The notes beneath the pieces were generated by a model. The model ran no database searches and had not been told where the DNA came from. It was given only the letters and a program-made list of their open reading frames with translations. A stretch of 64,000 nt of DNA from Excoecaria cochinchinensis (Eukaryota > Streptophyta > Magnoliopsida > Malpighiales > Euphorbiaceae): positions 32,813,001 through 32,877,000 of the forward strand of contig CANTUQ010000004.1 of assembly GCA_947683425.1 (NCBI GenBank), in the 5' to 3' direction. The position numbers were made by a program, and so were the translations under genes. Below are positions 10,905 to 22,633 of this stretch, piece by piece. Every line of letters starts with the position of its first letter. Position 1 is the stretch's first letter.

Positions 10905-10912
10905 TATTTATA
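10905..10912 (-). promoter_or_regulatory. TATA box of the antisense ORF
   Basis: TATAAATA on the minus strand, about 250 bases before the aORF ATG. A G-box CACGTG at 10961-10966 lies about 50 bases further upstream. This suggests the aORF has its own promoter inside the element rather than using an LTR. Confidence 0.5.
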
Positions 10913-10913
10913 A

Positions 10914-11183
10914 GCCAGAGCTTCCGGAGCACGCCAACCGTCGCGTCACTAGAAGAGCGCCACGTGTCAAAAGACATTATGGCTGTACGCAGAACGAAGC
11001 GTCACCCTTGGAACACGCGCGACATTAAATGAAAACAACTATTCAAGCAGGCGCGTCTTCAGAAAAAGCGCCTCCCAAATTCAAAAATACCGCCAACGCA
11101 CGTCTTCGGATCGGAAAAATTCTGAACTGATTCATTCCGGACGGACCTACAAAGGCAAATTCATGCCCGATCGGACCTATTGA
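10914..11183. other. region between antisense promoter and 3' LTR
   Basis: GC-richer than its surroundings, with G-box CACGTG at 10961-10966. No coding capacity recognised. Probably the divergent regulatory segment of the aORF. Confidence 0.4.
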
Positions 11184-11195
11184 AGGGGGGACAAG
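11184..11195 (+). other. polypurine tract of the Tat-like element
   Basis: AGGGGGGACAAG directly abuts the LTR start TGATAACAC. It fixes the element's orientation as plus. Confidence 0.65.
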
Positions 11196-11662
11196 TGATA
11201 ACACAGCAAATATCATTTGCTCTAAGGCCCATCCAACCGGCCCACTCAACTGGCAAGACCCAAGACCTAATAACCAAGAGTAGCAGACACGAGCTCCTAG
11301 GCAGCGCACACGCCCGATCGGCTGATGTGACCGCAGTCCCATCAGCCGCCTGACACAAGGCAGCGCCCATGCCTACCACCTGCTCCATTTCATGTCGCTG
11401 AATACCTACTATGACAGCCAGTAATCACTCTCCAGGCACTCAAGTGCCCCTCAATCATCTCATATAAATAACCCAGCCAACGATGGCACCAGGTATTGAA
11501 TCCTAAACATTCTATCTCTAAAAGCACTTTCTCTCTCTAAGCTACTAACTTAAGTTTCGGAATGCTTACGCCTGGTCCAACCGAGCACTTTTTATTGCAG
11601 GGTTTTCTCATCCAATCGGCTTGCTCTCTTTTATTTAGATAAAGATTTTTTAGGCTTTATCA
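11196..11662 (+). repeat. 3' LTR of the Tat-like element (467 bp)
   Basis: Begins TGATAACACAGC and ends GGCTTTATCA, giving a 6-bp terminal inverted repeat TGATAA/TTATCA. Preceded by a polypurine tract. Contains CATATAAATA (11461-11470), a good TATA box, so U3 is about 265 bp. No partner LTR is in the window. Confidence 0.65.
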
Positions 11663-14480
11663 GTGGGCATCAACGAGCATCAATAAGTCTCAATGTATAT
11701 TAATTTGACACTTAGTGTTTTTAATTATTACATCAATACTTTTAATAATGAAGACAAAACAATTAATTAACAATCCCATGCATTAATAGATGAGAATGCA
11801 GTTATTGGAATAGAGCACTATATTTAATTATAGACATTTGGAAGAGAAATAAATGAAGGGAAAAAGAAGTTCTATTTAATATAGAGCCAATTCTAACGAG
11901 CCCATAATAGATATTTCATTCAATTTATTTTAAAAGTAATAATCTACTGTTTTTTAATATACAATATTTTTTTGATATTAGAGAAAAAAAAAAAGTGGAG
12001 CTCGAAATCAAAATTTTATAGTACATTAAGATCAATCTTGAAATATTTCCTTAGAAGTGTTTTCCAATATGCAATTCAGCTAATTAACTTATGTATAATA
12101 ATGTCGTTCAAAAAAAAAAACTTATGTATAATAATGAACTCCTAGTGAATGGTGAGATCATACAATTGACTTTGGTCTCTTCCCTCAATCTTTTTCTTTC
12201 TGAAAATTGGTTAATTAAGATTAAGGAATTCAAGAAGATTGTGAGGAGCGGAGTGTGAACAAAGGGCAGGCCAAATGATTAGAAGATTTGAACAATGTTA
12301 AAACAATCAATTAAAAAGAAGAATTATTTATAACTTTCATGGCTCTGACTTTGAGGAAGGGACTGGCTTTGGTTCTGAGAAAGTGGACCCAACTGTCTTC
12401 CCACGCGTGCACGCTGCGTGGGATCCACTGAGTTGACTATATCGGAAAGTCGTACAAAGTCCACCGCCACCTCTACCTTTTCTCTATCCTCTCCTCTCTA
12501 CGGAGTCAAAATCCAAATTGTCTTTTACTGGGTTGAAAATATCATTTTTCCTTTTTAAGTCAAATATTTATGTGTCCACTTCAAAAATTTAATTTCCTTT
12601 TGTTGCAAGACACAATGTTTTAGTGCTTGTCAATTTCCATCTTTTTTTATTAATGTAACCAAGTACATAGTCTACTATCTTTTTTTTTAAAAAAAATAAA
12701 TAAAAAGGAGGTTTTTTGTCTAATAATTTTAAAAAAATGCCCCCCTAAATATCCCTAATTCTGTGTTGCAAATTTTTTGTGGGTTTTAATTTTAATTTCT
12801 AAAAAAACTATTATGTATTTAAAACTTTTTATGGTTAGCGGTGCTTTCTATCTTTTTCCAAATTTTTTTAATGTTTATTTTTTAAAAGTAAAGGAAGATT
12901 GGAAGCTAAAATTTATAATTTATATATTAGAATCAGTTTTATTATTAAAATATTTTATTAGACATCTTAATGTTTTTCTTTTATTGTGTTTCAATCAATA
13001 AATAAGAAGTTGACTTTTTTCCTTCAATTTTTACCTTCTAACAAATAAAGGTGTTTCTGGAGAGTACATTGTGATTCCTACAATTTTTTTAAGGCATTCA
13101 GCTCATAATTATGCAAAAACTACTTTGTTAGTCCAAATTAAAGCGTGTTCCTAATTGTTCACACCACTTGATATTCCTCAAGTTTTTAGTTAAGGTTAAA
13201 GGTTTTTTTAACTCAAATTTCTGTTAATTTCTTTTTTAAAAAAAATTGGGTAGGACATATTGACTTAGGGCAAAAGTCAAATTGGTCTTATCATTTACCA
13301 AAGAGACACAACTTACACCACAAGTAGTCCTTCAATTCTGAAATAATTCGAAGTACGACTTGATCTTCTTACTTTGCATAAAAATTGCGCAGAGAATATT
13401 ATTAATTATTTTTTTTATAATTATTCCGTATTCAACACTCACTAATAAATTTGCACATAATAAGTTTACTAAAGTGTAAAATGCATAATATTTATTATTC
13501 AAAATATACCAATATGCTAATTTGAATTCGTGCTGAAAAACTCTTGATACTCATTTAAATGGCCAAATATACAAATTTGACTATATTATTTAATAAAAAG
13601 TATAATTTTATTTATAATATTATATTAATATAATATTATATTTCTTTACTTTAAAATTAGAAAAATTTTTATTTTTCTTGTAATAATTTATTGATACATA
13701 ATATTTGAACAAGTAAACTTGTGGCACTCAACATATACCAAAAAAAAAAAAGGAAAATAATTTTAATATGACGTGTAATATTGTATTAACAAAAATATGA
13801 AGGATAGAAATGTACTTTCGATCAAATATTAAAGGCAAATATGTTTTATATCCTTGATGCCAATTCTAAACTCTTGATTAAGGAGCAAGAACCTCTCACC
13901 ACCATCATCATTACTATTCAGCAAAAGTGCAGAAATTTCTTTTTTCCGGCAATGTGGAGAGAATATTGATTAGCTCAACGAAAAATTGACCAAACAATTT
14001 GACAAAAATATATATAATTGACGTAATTAAGGATACTTTTGACGTTACCACTAAGGGTTTTTGATATACTTGAGTTGATTGTCAAGTAATGTTATTTTTT
14101 TTTTTTTGTGAAATTAGCGATTCTTAAAGAGACTATTTGTCTCGTCTTCATTTAATAATAATAAAAAAAAAAATCCATTAATATGTCATCCATTGTAATT
14201 TTCTTTTTGTTCTTGGTGCCAAATAATAGGATGGGTTTATTTTGTACAAGTAAGCTCTGATTTTTTTTTTTTTGTCTTGATTTATAATTATTTTATGATA
14301 ACATTCATAAAGATCATCTCAAAATTGGTATTTTTCTATGAAAAAATGAAAAAAAGATTGAAATATTAAAAAATTGTCCAGATAGAAGATAATCAGCCAA
14401 CTGATAGTTGACTTATGTTGCATATTTTTGGCACATAAATGATATTAATTTTAGAAAAATACTGTAAAATATATAATTTG
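11663..14480. other. AT-rich intergenic sequence, no gene recognised
   Basis: Multiple homopolymer runs and stops in all frames. A GC-richer patch at 12340-12510 (CCACGCGTGCACGCTGCGTGG, CTCT-rich) looks promoter-like, but no ORF or splice pattern follows it. I see no transposon ends. Confidence 0.5.
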
Positions 14481-15475
14481 TTCTTCTTGTGGTTTTTGGC
14501 AAGTTCTGAGTCACTAGAGCTTAACTAGTGGAAATTTAGAGTTTGGGTTGGCATTCTGAAACTGGGAGTATTTTGGAGCTTTGAAGACTGATTCTACTTG
14601 ACTTGTGGGCACAACGGATGACACAAGGGCGTTAGGTCTAGAACTGCAAGTTGCGCAGAATCAATAATTAAATTCCTACTTTTCTTGGATCAGTTGTTTG
14701 CAACTTTATCGGAAGATTTCATACTTTTGGAAGAATTAGGAAGTATAATTAATTTTGGATTGTATTTTCTTTTATTACGTGGTTTTCTAATTGGATTAGA
14801 ATTTTAATTTTAGTAGGAACTAAGCTTTCCCTTTTATAGGATGATTGGGAACAGAGAACGGGATTCCATTCTATAATATTGCTTACTCTGTCCCGATTAT
14901 CCTTCTTTTCTGTTTTTCCGTCTTGATCTTGAACAAGTATAGCTAAATTCTTTGTTCCAGTTAAAGGATAATTCATATTTCAATTTATTATCGGCGTGAT
15001 CTAATTTATTTATTTGATTTCTTGCTATCTTCAATATTTATTTTGATCCTGAATTTCTGGTTTATTATGATTTCCATGATTTATTCAGTAGGTGCCATTG
15101 TCTAAAATGTGAGAATTATGATAGCTATTTAATCTTGATTTCGTAACTATTTGGTGAGATTGAAAAAAGTGGTAAATTGAGGTAATTAGATACTTAGCAA
15201 GTGTTTAATCCATCTCAAGAATCAAATAATCTGATTTAAATAAAGTTAATCATCTTGCTTTATTAATTAAAATTAGGTCTTTGTGATTCATATTGCAATT
15301 GTTAGATTAAATTGTTTGAAGTGTCTTCTATGGTTATATGATAATTAAGACTAATTATTGAGCATCTCGTAATTAGTTTAGAATTTAGGAAATTTTGACT
15401 AGAGGATCGCATCCGATAGTTAGAACTAATTTACTGAATTTGATTTTGGAATTATCTTTGTACTTATGATTATAT
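14481..15475 (+). mobile_element. decayed retroelement remnant (left part), host of the TRIM
   Basis: Non-coding sequence whose style (short A/T-rich words leading toward a GGGTTCGACC box at about 18428) resembles the R/U5 and leader of old gypsy LTRs. It resumes after the TRIM at 18239. No TG..CA ends or duplications found, so the class is uncertain. Confidence 0.3.
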
Positions 15476-15665
15476 TGTTGGGACTGCCAAACGTTACTTA
15501 ACTCCACATTAGTATGATATTGTCCGTTTTGAGCCAAGGCCGCACGGATTTGTTTTTGAGTTCCTCTCAAAAGGCCTCATACTAATGGAGTTAAGTGAAC
15601 ACTTTATATTCAAGGTATTTCTCTCTTAATTTTTCAATGTGGGACTTTGGATTGTAACCCCAACA
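15476..15665 (-). repeat. TRIM LTR (3' LTR on the minus strand)
   Basis: 190 bp, TGTTGGGACTGCC to CCCCAACA. Adjacent polypurine tract at 15666-15677 on the minus strand. Confidence 0.85.
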
Positions 15666-15818
15666 ATCCTCCCCTCAAACCAAGGACCACATAGCTTATG
15701 TCCTCCCCTCGAGCAATAATCCATTTGATTCGTCAAATTATCTTATACCGCCGTTATCAACCAACGGAACACGCCGCCTGACCACTACAATATCAGGAAG
15801 ACTTTTGACACAAGGCAC

Positions 15819-17769
15819 TGTAGACATCTGGTCCTGAGGCAGCTCAGACCGAAATTACCCAATGACAAAAATGATGCCTGTTTACGGGCAAGAGGACAAA
15901 TGAAAGTGATGGTTTACTCGGAAATGCTTTTCGTTTTTTTTTTTTTAAAAAAAAAAGAAAAAAAATAATAAAAATGGTTTGTGGGCCGTTTCTTAGGGGC
16001 CTGTGGGGTGAGGCCCATCTCTTGGGTGAGAGGCAGCCTCACGCGCCCCACTGTCCCCTAACGTCCCTTTTCCCTGTTTTAAGGGGATTTGGTTTGAAAA
16101 AAACGTGGATTTGTGTTAGATTGGGTGAGAAACGAACTAATCCTGTCAAATACATTTAAAGAGAAGTGAAAGCAAAAAGGAAGGGGGGAAGAATTATTGG
16201 AGGGAGCAAGAATGAGAAAAGGAAAAACAACACAGAGAAGAGTTTTGGGGGCAAGCAAGAAAATAATTCTCGTTTTCTCAAAAGGCATTCTGAGATTGTC
16301 TCTTAAGCCCGGGAAATCAATTCTTGAGTTGGAGATTCAATCACTTTTTGTGTTCTTTTTAACGTAAACTTTCACCAAAAGCTTTTTAGTCTCTGTTTTT
16401 GATCCATTTTAAGAAGAGCAAAGAAGGAAACCAGAAATCTTTCTTTTGCAGATCAAAGATCAACATCTGAGGGTAAATACTGAATAGCCATCTCTCTTTC
16501 TTTTCTTCGTTTTCTTTTCTTTTTATTTCTCGTCTTTGTTTTACTTTACTCAGTGTTCTTCATTTGTACATATTCTGGTTTTTTATCATTTGATTTTGTT
16601 AATCTGTATTTCCCATGTTTGTTGTTGTTTGTTATCAGACATAGATTGTAAGTAGCCATTATGATTAAATAAACATGTTTGTGGCTTTATTATGCATGTT
16701 TTGATCGCATGATGTTGTGTTTAATCATCTGTTAAAGATACTCTGTTTGTCCCTGTTTTTACGTTCTTCTGATCGTCTCTTCTTTTTGTTCGAGTCGTGA
16801 TTTTTTGTTCGAGTCGTGTCCCTGCTGCACGAGTCGCGCATTTATTTCTTGTTGTCCGATATCGTGCTCCCCTGTTCTCTGTCCGAGTCGTGAGAGGTGT
16901 GCATGACTCGTGCAATAGGGACACGACTCGGACAGAAAATCACGACTCGAACAAAAAGAAGAGACGATTAGAAGAATGTAAAAATACGAACAGAGTATCT
17001 TTAACAGATGAACAAACACAACATCATGCGATCAAAATATGCATAATAAAGCCACAAACATGTTTTTTTAATCATAATGGATACTTACAATCTATGTCTG
17101 ATAACAAACAACAACAAACATGGGAAATACATATTAACAAAATCAAATGATAAAAAACCAGAATATGTACAAATGAAGAACACTGAGTAAAGTAAAACAA
17201 AGAAGAGAAATAAAAAAAAAAAAGAAAACGAAGAAAGAAAGAAAAGAAAGAGAGATGGCTATTCAGTATTTACCCTCAGATGTTGATCTTTGATATGCAA
17301 AAGAAAGATTTATGGTTTCCTTCTTTGCTCTTCTTAAAATGGATCAAAAACAGAGACTAAAAAGCTTTTGGTGAAAGTTTACGTTAAAAAGAACACAAAA
17401 AGTGGTTGAATCTCCAACTCAAGAATTGATTTCCTGGGTTTAAGAGACAATCTCAGAATTCCTTTTGAGAAAACGAGAATTATTTTCTTGCTTGCCCCCA
17501 AACCTCTTCTTTGTGTTGTTTTTCCTTTTTTCATTCTTGCTCCCTCCAATAATTCTTCCCCCTTCCTTTTTGCTTTCACTTCTCTTTAAATGTATTTGAC
17601 AGGATTAGTTTGTTTCTCACCCAATCCAACACAAATCCACGTTTTTTTTCAAACCAAATCCCCTTAAAACAGGGAAAAGGGACATTAGGGGACAATGTAG
17701 TGCGTGAGGCTGCCTCTCACCCAAGAGATGGGCCTCACCTCACAGGCCCCCAGGAAACGGCCCACAAAC

Positions 17770-17826
<57 letters not shown>

Positions 17827-17946
17827 AAAAATGAAAAGTATTTCCAAGTAAACCATCACTTTCATTTGTCCTCTTGCCCGTAAATAGGCATCATTTTCAT
17901 CATTGGGTAACGTCGGTTTAAGCTGCCTCAGGACCCGGTGTCTACA
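15819..17946. mobile_element. palindromic (head-to-head) LTR element with its own target duplication
   Basis: Arms 15819-16839 and 16901-17946 are reverse complements (roughly 93-96% identical by eye) around a 61-nt loop. Outer ends read TGTAGACATC on the plus strand and TGTAGACACCGGGTCCTGAG on the minus strand. Immediately outside, GGCAC (15814-15818) is repeated at 17947-17951. The end sequence and the following ACCCAATGA block match the LTR start of the Ogre/Tat-like element at 48194, and GAGGGTAAATA inside matches its R/U5. So each arm is the first kilobase of a Tat/Ogre-type LTR. No coding capacity. Confidence 0.88.
17771..17825 (+). repeat. (ATT)n microsatellite
   Basis: About 18 ATT units in the right arm of the palindromic element. 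The left arm has T and A runs at the matching place, so the two arms changed independently after insertion. Confidence 0.9.
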
Positions 17947-18048
17947 GGCACCAAACACGAATCTCCAATCGTGAGGTCATACCGGGGGCCTCCCACACAT
18001 CGCATCCACTATTTTGGATCGTCTCCAAACCACGACTCTGATATCACT

Positions 18049-18238
18049 TGTTGGGACTGCTAAACGTCACTTAACTCCACATTAGTATGATATTGTCCGC
18101 TTTGGGCCAAACCTGCACGGATTTGTTTTTGGGTTCCTCTCAAAAGGCCTCATACTAATGGAGTTAGGTGAACACCTTATATTCACGGTATTTCTCTCTT
18201 AATTTTCCAATGTGGGACTTTGGATTGTAACCCCAACA
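18049..18238 (-). repeat. TRIM LTR (5' LTR on the minus strand)
   Basis: 190 bp, same order as the other copy. The primer-binding site lies just inside it at about 18036-18046 on the minus strand. Confidence 0.85.
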
Positions 18239-19201
18239 CATATATTAAATTAAAATTGAATTTATACCTTTGGTTGGATACCATTTTCATCAGTTTAATT
18301 ATTTATTTAATTTCTCCTTTAATTTGATTGGCCATTTTAACTCATTTGTTTAATATAATCACAAAACCCCCCATTTTAATTTATTTGTCTGTTCGATAAG
18401 AATCAAAAATCTAATTGGTCCATATGGGTTCGACCATGCTTCCACAACTACAATTTTTTATATTTTAGAAAGTAGGATTTAGTTTTGGTGATTTTGACGC
18501 CCATTACCAGCTATGAGAGATATTCGATTAGGCTAAGTGATTTTGACTTGGGATATTAGATAGGAACCTAAAATATCAATTAAAGTGAGTGTCTTGGAGT
18601 CTAGGGATAAATGCTTCGAAGGTTAAAATGTATATAATGTATATATAGAAGTTCTCAAGATGTCTAAAGAGATTTACCATTGATCGTTTTGGGCTATTTA
18701 TAGTTTTAATGATGTGTAATGTGTTATAAAAAATAAGGACCGGATTATAGCAAAAACCGCAGTCAAAATAAAGATAGTAAAGAACAAAAGATTTTAACGA
18801 GATTTGGCCAATATTGCCTATGTCCTCGGCGATAAGAATATTATTTCACTAAAACTGAAAAGTGAAATAATACAAGAGAGAAGAAACATGCTTAACTAAT
18901 TGACAAACTAAGCAACAAGAGATGATTAAACCTAAAGCTAAGGGGCTATATTTATAGCTATTAAAAACCCTTCCTCTTTCTAAGTTTCCCGATGTGGGAT
19001 TCTCTCTTTATTTTTTTTTCTGCCCACCATATTTGAGGGTTGATTTCATCAACGGTCACTCAACTTATCACTTATCGCCCAAAAGTAACTGACTTTTTTT
19101 TTCTGACTTAAATGTCACTGAACTTTTAATATTTTTGCAAAAAAATCGATTGTTGTAACGAAGGATGCATGTTGTAATGGCGTGAAGATGAAAACTTGAC
19201 A
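18239..19201. other. retroelement remnants
   Basis: 18239-18480 continues the TRIM's host. About 18730-18990 resembles an old LTR or leader (TTAACGAGATTTGGCC, CCTCGGCGATAAG). From 19033 a GGTTGATTTCATCAACGG block is like the ends of the MITE at 30338. No gene recognised. Confidence 0.35.
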
Positions 19202-19206
19202 CATTA

Positions 19207-21877
19207 TGTAACACCCCCATACCCCCTGGAAGGATATCGGGGCACCACGCAGACACATACGTATACATATACATATACATACACTAGCGGAACCGATAGC
19301 ATTAAACACATCCATTTAAGAGTAATGAAATAAAATAATACTACACTGGGCCCAACATGTATTTCCTATTACAACCTGTTTTCATTTAGCTTTACATATA
19401 CATGTTACCATACTCATTTCTGTACATATACGTTTACATAATGATGTTTCTCAAAACATCATAAACTCTATTTCTATCTTATACAAAAAGAGATCAAACA
19501 AACTCTTAGTGGCCTTGACCCGCAGATGCCCGTTCACTGATCCGAACTTGTAAACCTACACGGAAATAAACATCCGTGCTAAGCGATAACGCTTAGTGGG
19601 GATGAAAATAATGCAAAGGACTTCTTTTTGAAGTCACAAATAAATCACACATTTCATATAACAAAATCAAATAAACTCATGCATATAACTCTTATACGTG
19701 TATAGGTTGCATGCTCAATTATCAAAACTATGAGCTCACATGTATATAACATCTACTCTTTTACTTATTCCTCTACGCTACAACTCAAGCTTATAACTTT
19801 CACACACTTATACAGATCATTTATTCAAATATACATTATCATGTGTCCACATTCATGTAAACATATACTTGTGTATGAACTGTCACGTATTTAAAATATT
19901 ACTCTCATATACTATAACATTTATTCAAAGCAATATCTTTAAGCTCTTCATGTTTACTATACAATATTAACAAGCCTGAATTCCTTTCATGGTGGATACG
20001 GGTAACTCTGGATACTGTTTACAGTATCTTACATATGGAGAATTAACTCAAACTCTATGAAATACACAGGGTATTCCAAACTCTGGGCATAATTAAGGCC
20101 AACTCTGGCAGCTGCACTCTAACCCTTTATAAGCATGCTTATCTATCCACTATAATGATAATAAGGCTCAATAAACCACTCACACACACTATATACAAAT
20201 ATCTATTCATCACGATAATTCAAATACATTCATCAAATTCAGAGGCATCTACTTCATGTACAACTTTTATTAATCATGTACATTTAATAATACTAATCAT
20301 GCAAGAGGTTTAAAAGATATTTTTAAACCAAACTCGGACCAAATGGTGATGTGCAAAACTCATCTAAACATATAACAACTCAAAAAAGAAGCAATAATTC
20401 AAAACAGAATCAACAAAGGAGAGAGAGCATGAGCACGACTCGTGCTCACTTCCTCTCTCAACTAGAGCACACTACGTGCTCTCATCTTCTCTCTTTGTGA
20501 GCACGACTCGTGCTCACTCCTTCTTTCTCTCCCTGACATGCTACACAACACGACTAGGACAACGCCAAACTTGCTGAAAAATGTGTCTCTGTCGCGATCG
20601 CAACCACTATCGCGCTCGTGACAGAAGGCTTCGTCAGGAACCTTTACAAGCCTGCTTCTCACCTCAAACTTGCATCATCTAAACTGACCTCTAAAAGTCA
20701 TGTTTAGGCAAAACATCCTTCTTAAAAATTGTTCCCTAGGATGTTAAATTTCATATGGGACATATTTCAGGTCAAATGAACTTCTACAACTCCAGATGTG
20801 AGCTAAAAAAGCTATACTGTGCTAGTAACCCGACCCAAACAGAGACACTTCGGTTTTTAACATTTTCGAGGATCTTAAAACCAGAATTGGCTCTAGCTCC
20901 CTCTTAGAAATTTTTAGCTACAGATCTTAGTTTTCATATGAAATTTGAATCAACCCAATTGAAGCTCTATAACTATACTTATGACAAAAAAAATACTCAG
21001 AGGTCTAATGAAACTAAACAGAATTTCCCCAAAATTACACTTTTCACACAAAAGTTATATGAAAACCATCTAGCACATCCAAAACTCATGCAATATGATC
21101 CAATACATAATCACAAACATATATACATACATATACCATGAGAGTACTACAAGCAATCAAAATGATCAAACTAAGATTCGCACACGATCCCTACCTCTAG
21201 GAAGCTTGAACTCTATGCTCTATTCAGCTCCAACCTTTTCCTTTTCTTTACCCAATCTCTAGTTCATAGCTTCCACAAATCACATAGAAAACACTTGAGT
21301 TAAACTTCTTCTCACTTTAAATCAAAACAGAAAGAAAAAAGAGGTCAGATCGGAGAACAAATCCAACTTACCTTTCACAACTCTCTCTTCAACCCATCCA
21401 AGTAGCTCACTTAAAGACCAAAGCAAATGAAGAAGAAAAAGAGAAGAAATGGCAAAGCAAGAAAGAAAGGAAGAAGAATAAACCAAAAGCAAAAGTAACG
21501 TGGGACAAAAAGGAAAGAGGGAGCAGCCGGTCAATGCCCATCCAAGCCAAACTCATTTAATGCCACTTACCCTTCTTAAATACATGTTTATCCCCTTTTT
21601 CCACTTATCTCTTTTTAATTTATGTAAAACACACAAATTCTTGCCACTTGTCACCCTCCTACAATGCCACTTGTCAAACTCCTATACCGCCATGTGTCCG
21701 ATATACATCAAATAATCCAACTCTAATAGGCTTCCCGTGAAGAATTCTGTCGCGCCCGCGACACTGTTGTGCTCGCGATAGAGCCCATACACAAGCCACT
21801 TACTCAAATACACTCTCTTATACACACAAACTCTTGAATTCCTGAACAAACATTTCGAAATTCCACTAGTTGTTACA
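19207..21877 (-). mobile_element. solo LTR S1 (2671 bp), long-LTR gypsy type
   Basis: Ends TGTAACACCC / AGTTGTTACA with a perfect duplication CATTA (19202-19206, 21878-21882). No internal region, so a solo LTR. Minus orientation inferred because the conserved hairpin (19579-19596) lies 0.37 kb from the low-coordinate end, as in the plus copies near their 3' end. Contains three GAGCACGACTCGTGCTC-type palindromes (20431-20447, 20465-20481, 20499-20515) and CpG hairpins at 20589-20624 and 21747-21781. Family probably a long-LTR chromovirus (Tekay/Del-like), by LTR style only. Confidence 0.85.
20431..20515. repeat. three spaced 17-nt palindromes in solo LTR S1
   Basis: GAGCACGACTCGTGCTC at 20431 and again at 20499, and a variant GAGCACACTACGTGCTC at 20465. 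Each has 8-bp arms around one central base (the middle one is imperfect), and starts are 34 bases apart. Confidence 0.85.
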
Positions 21878-21936
21878 CATTATAAGTTTTGTAATCACCC
21901 AAGATTCCAAATGCATGTCAGATCTCATAAGCACAG

Positions 21937-22633
21937 TTGAAAGCATATAAAAAGATGTATTACTTTTCACTAATACCTAGGCTGCAACAATTGTATCAGT
22001 CAAAAGCAACAGCAATACATATGAGATGGCATCATAATCTTGTCCAAAATGATAGGGTTATACAACATCCTTCTGACTCTCTAGCTTGGAATCATTTTAA
22101 TGAAGCTCATCCTTTATTTACTGCTAAGACTAGAAATGTCAGGTTGGAGTAATGCATAGACGATTTTTAGCCATTCAGACAATATGGCAAGAAATACTCA
22201 TCATGGCCTGTAATTGTCACTCCTTACAACCTACCACCTTAGATATGTCTGAAGGAGGCTTATATATTTCTAACTATTATTGTACCTAGCCCTAAGAATC
22301 CAACGCAAAAAATTGATGTCTATCTACAACCATTGATTCATGAGTTGAACGAATTGTGGGATAGTGGGGTGTCAACATATGATGTGTCAACCAAGCAAAA
22401 ATTTCTGATGAGAGCTGCACTTATATAGACAATCAATGACTTTCCAGCATATTCCATGATGTCAGGTTAGAGTACATCTGGGAAATATGCAAGCTCTTAT
22501 TGCATGGAACACACACAATCATTTAGACTAGAGAGTGGTAGAAAACAAATATGGTTTGACAATCATAGAAAATTTCTTCCTCCTGTTCACCCATTTAGGA
22601 GAAATAGAAGGTACTTTAAAATTGGGCATGTTG
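21937..22633 (+). pseudogene. CACTA tnp2 transposase, N-terminal fragment
   Basis: Reads LIPRLQQLYQSKATAIHMRW, HPSDSLAWNHFNEAHP, WPVIVTPYNLPP, IDVYLQPLIHELNELW, RAALI-TINDFPAYSMMSG and HRKFLPPVHPFRRN: the signature blocks of plant tnp2 (Transposase_21). Stops occur within it (for example after NVRLE and PFAYSMMSG). The upstream zinc-finger end is missing or displaced by solo LTR S1. It ends at the TGTTG duplication of solo LTR S2. Confidence 0.85.

Larger units (their letters stand above)
1..11662 (+). mobile_element. 3' part of a Tat-lineage (gypsy) LTR retrotransposon with antisense ORF
   Basis: The 3' LTR (11196-11662) is preceded on the plus strand by a G-rich polypurine tract, so the element runs in plus orientation and its 5' LTR, gag and pol lie left of the window. 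Between them a long spliced ORF runs antisense (minus strand, 562-10657). An antisense ORF of the 'putative gypsy-type transposase' family between integrase and 3' LTR is known from Tat-lineage elements; that family assignment is recalled knowledge, the orientation and structure are seen here. The element is split by a nested Athila-type element (1158-8773). No target duplication can be tested because the 5' end is missing. Confidence 0.7.
15476..18238 (-). mobile_element. TRIM (terminal-repeat retrotransposon in miniature) carrying a nested insertion
   Basis: Two 190-bp direct repeats (15476-15665, 18049-18238) that begin TGTTGGGACTGC and end GTAACCCCAACA, about 7% diverged by eye. Reading the minus strand, the right LTR is followed by TGATATCAGAG, a match to the initiator-Met tRNA primer site; the left LTR is preceded by GAGGGGAGGAT, a polypurine tract. 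The element therefore lies on the minus strand. Flanks TATAT and CATAT are a 4/5 duplication. Without the nested element the TRIM is about 0.63 kb and has no coding capacity, normal for TRIMs. Confidence 0.85.

Noticed and set aside
12340..12540. GC-richer, promoter-like patch with CCACGCGTG and pyrimidine stretch
   Set aside because: No ORF, exon chain or transposon end follows; too little to call a gene or promoter.
17379..17834. Short ORFs in the palindromic element
   Set aside because: They occur mirrored in both arms (16079-16288 and 17610-17834) and are parts of an LTR; the run of Leu/Ile is the ATT microsatellite.
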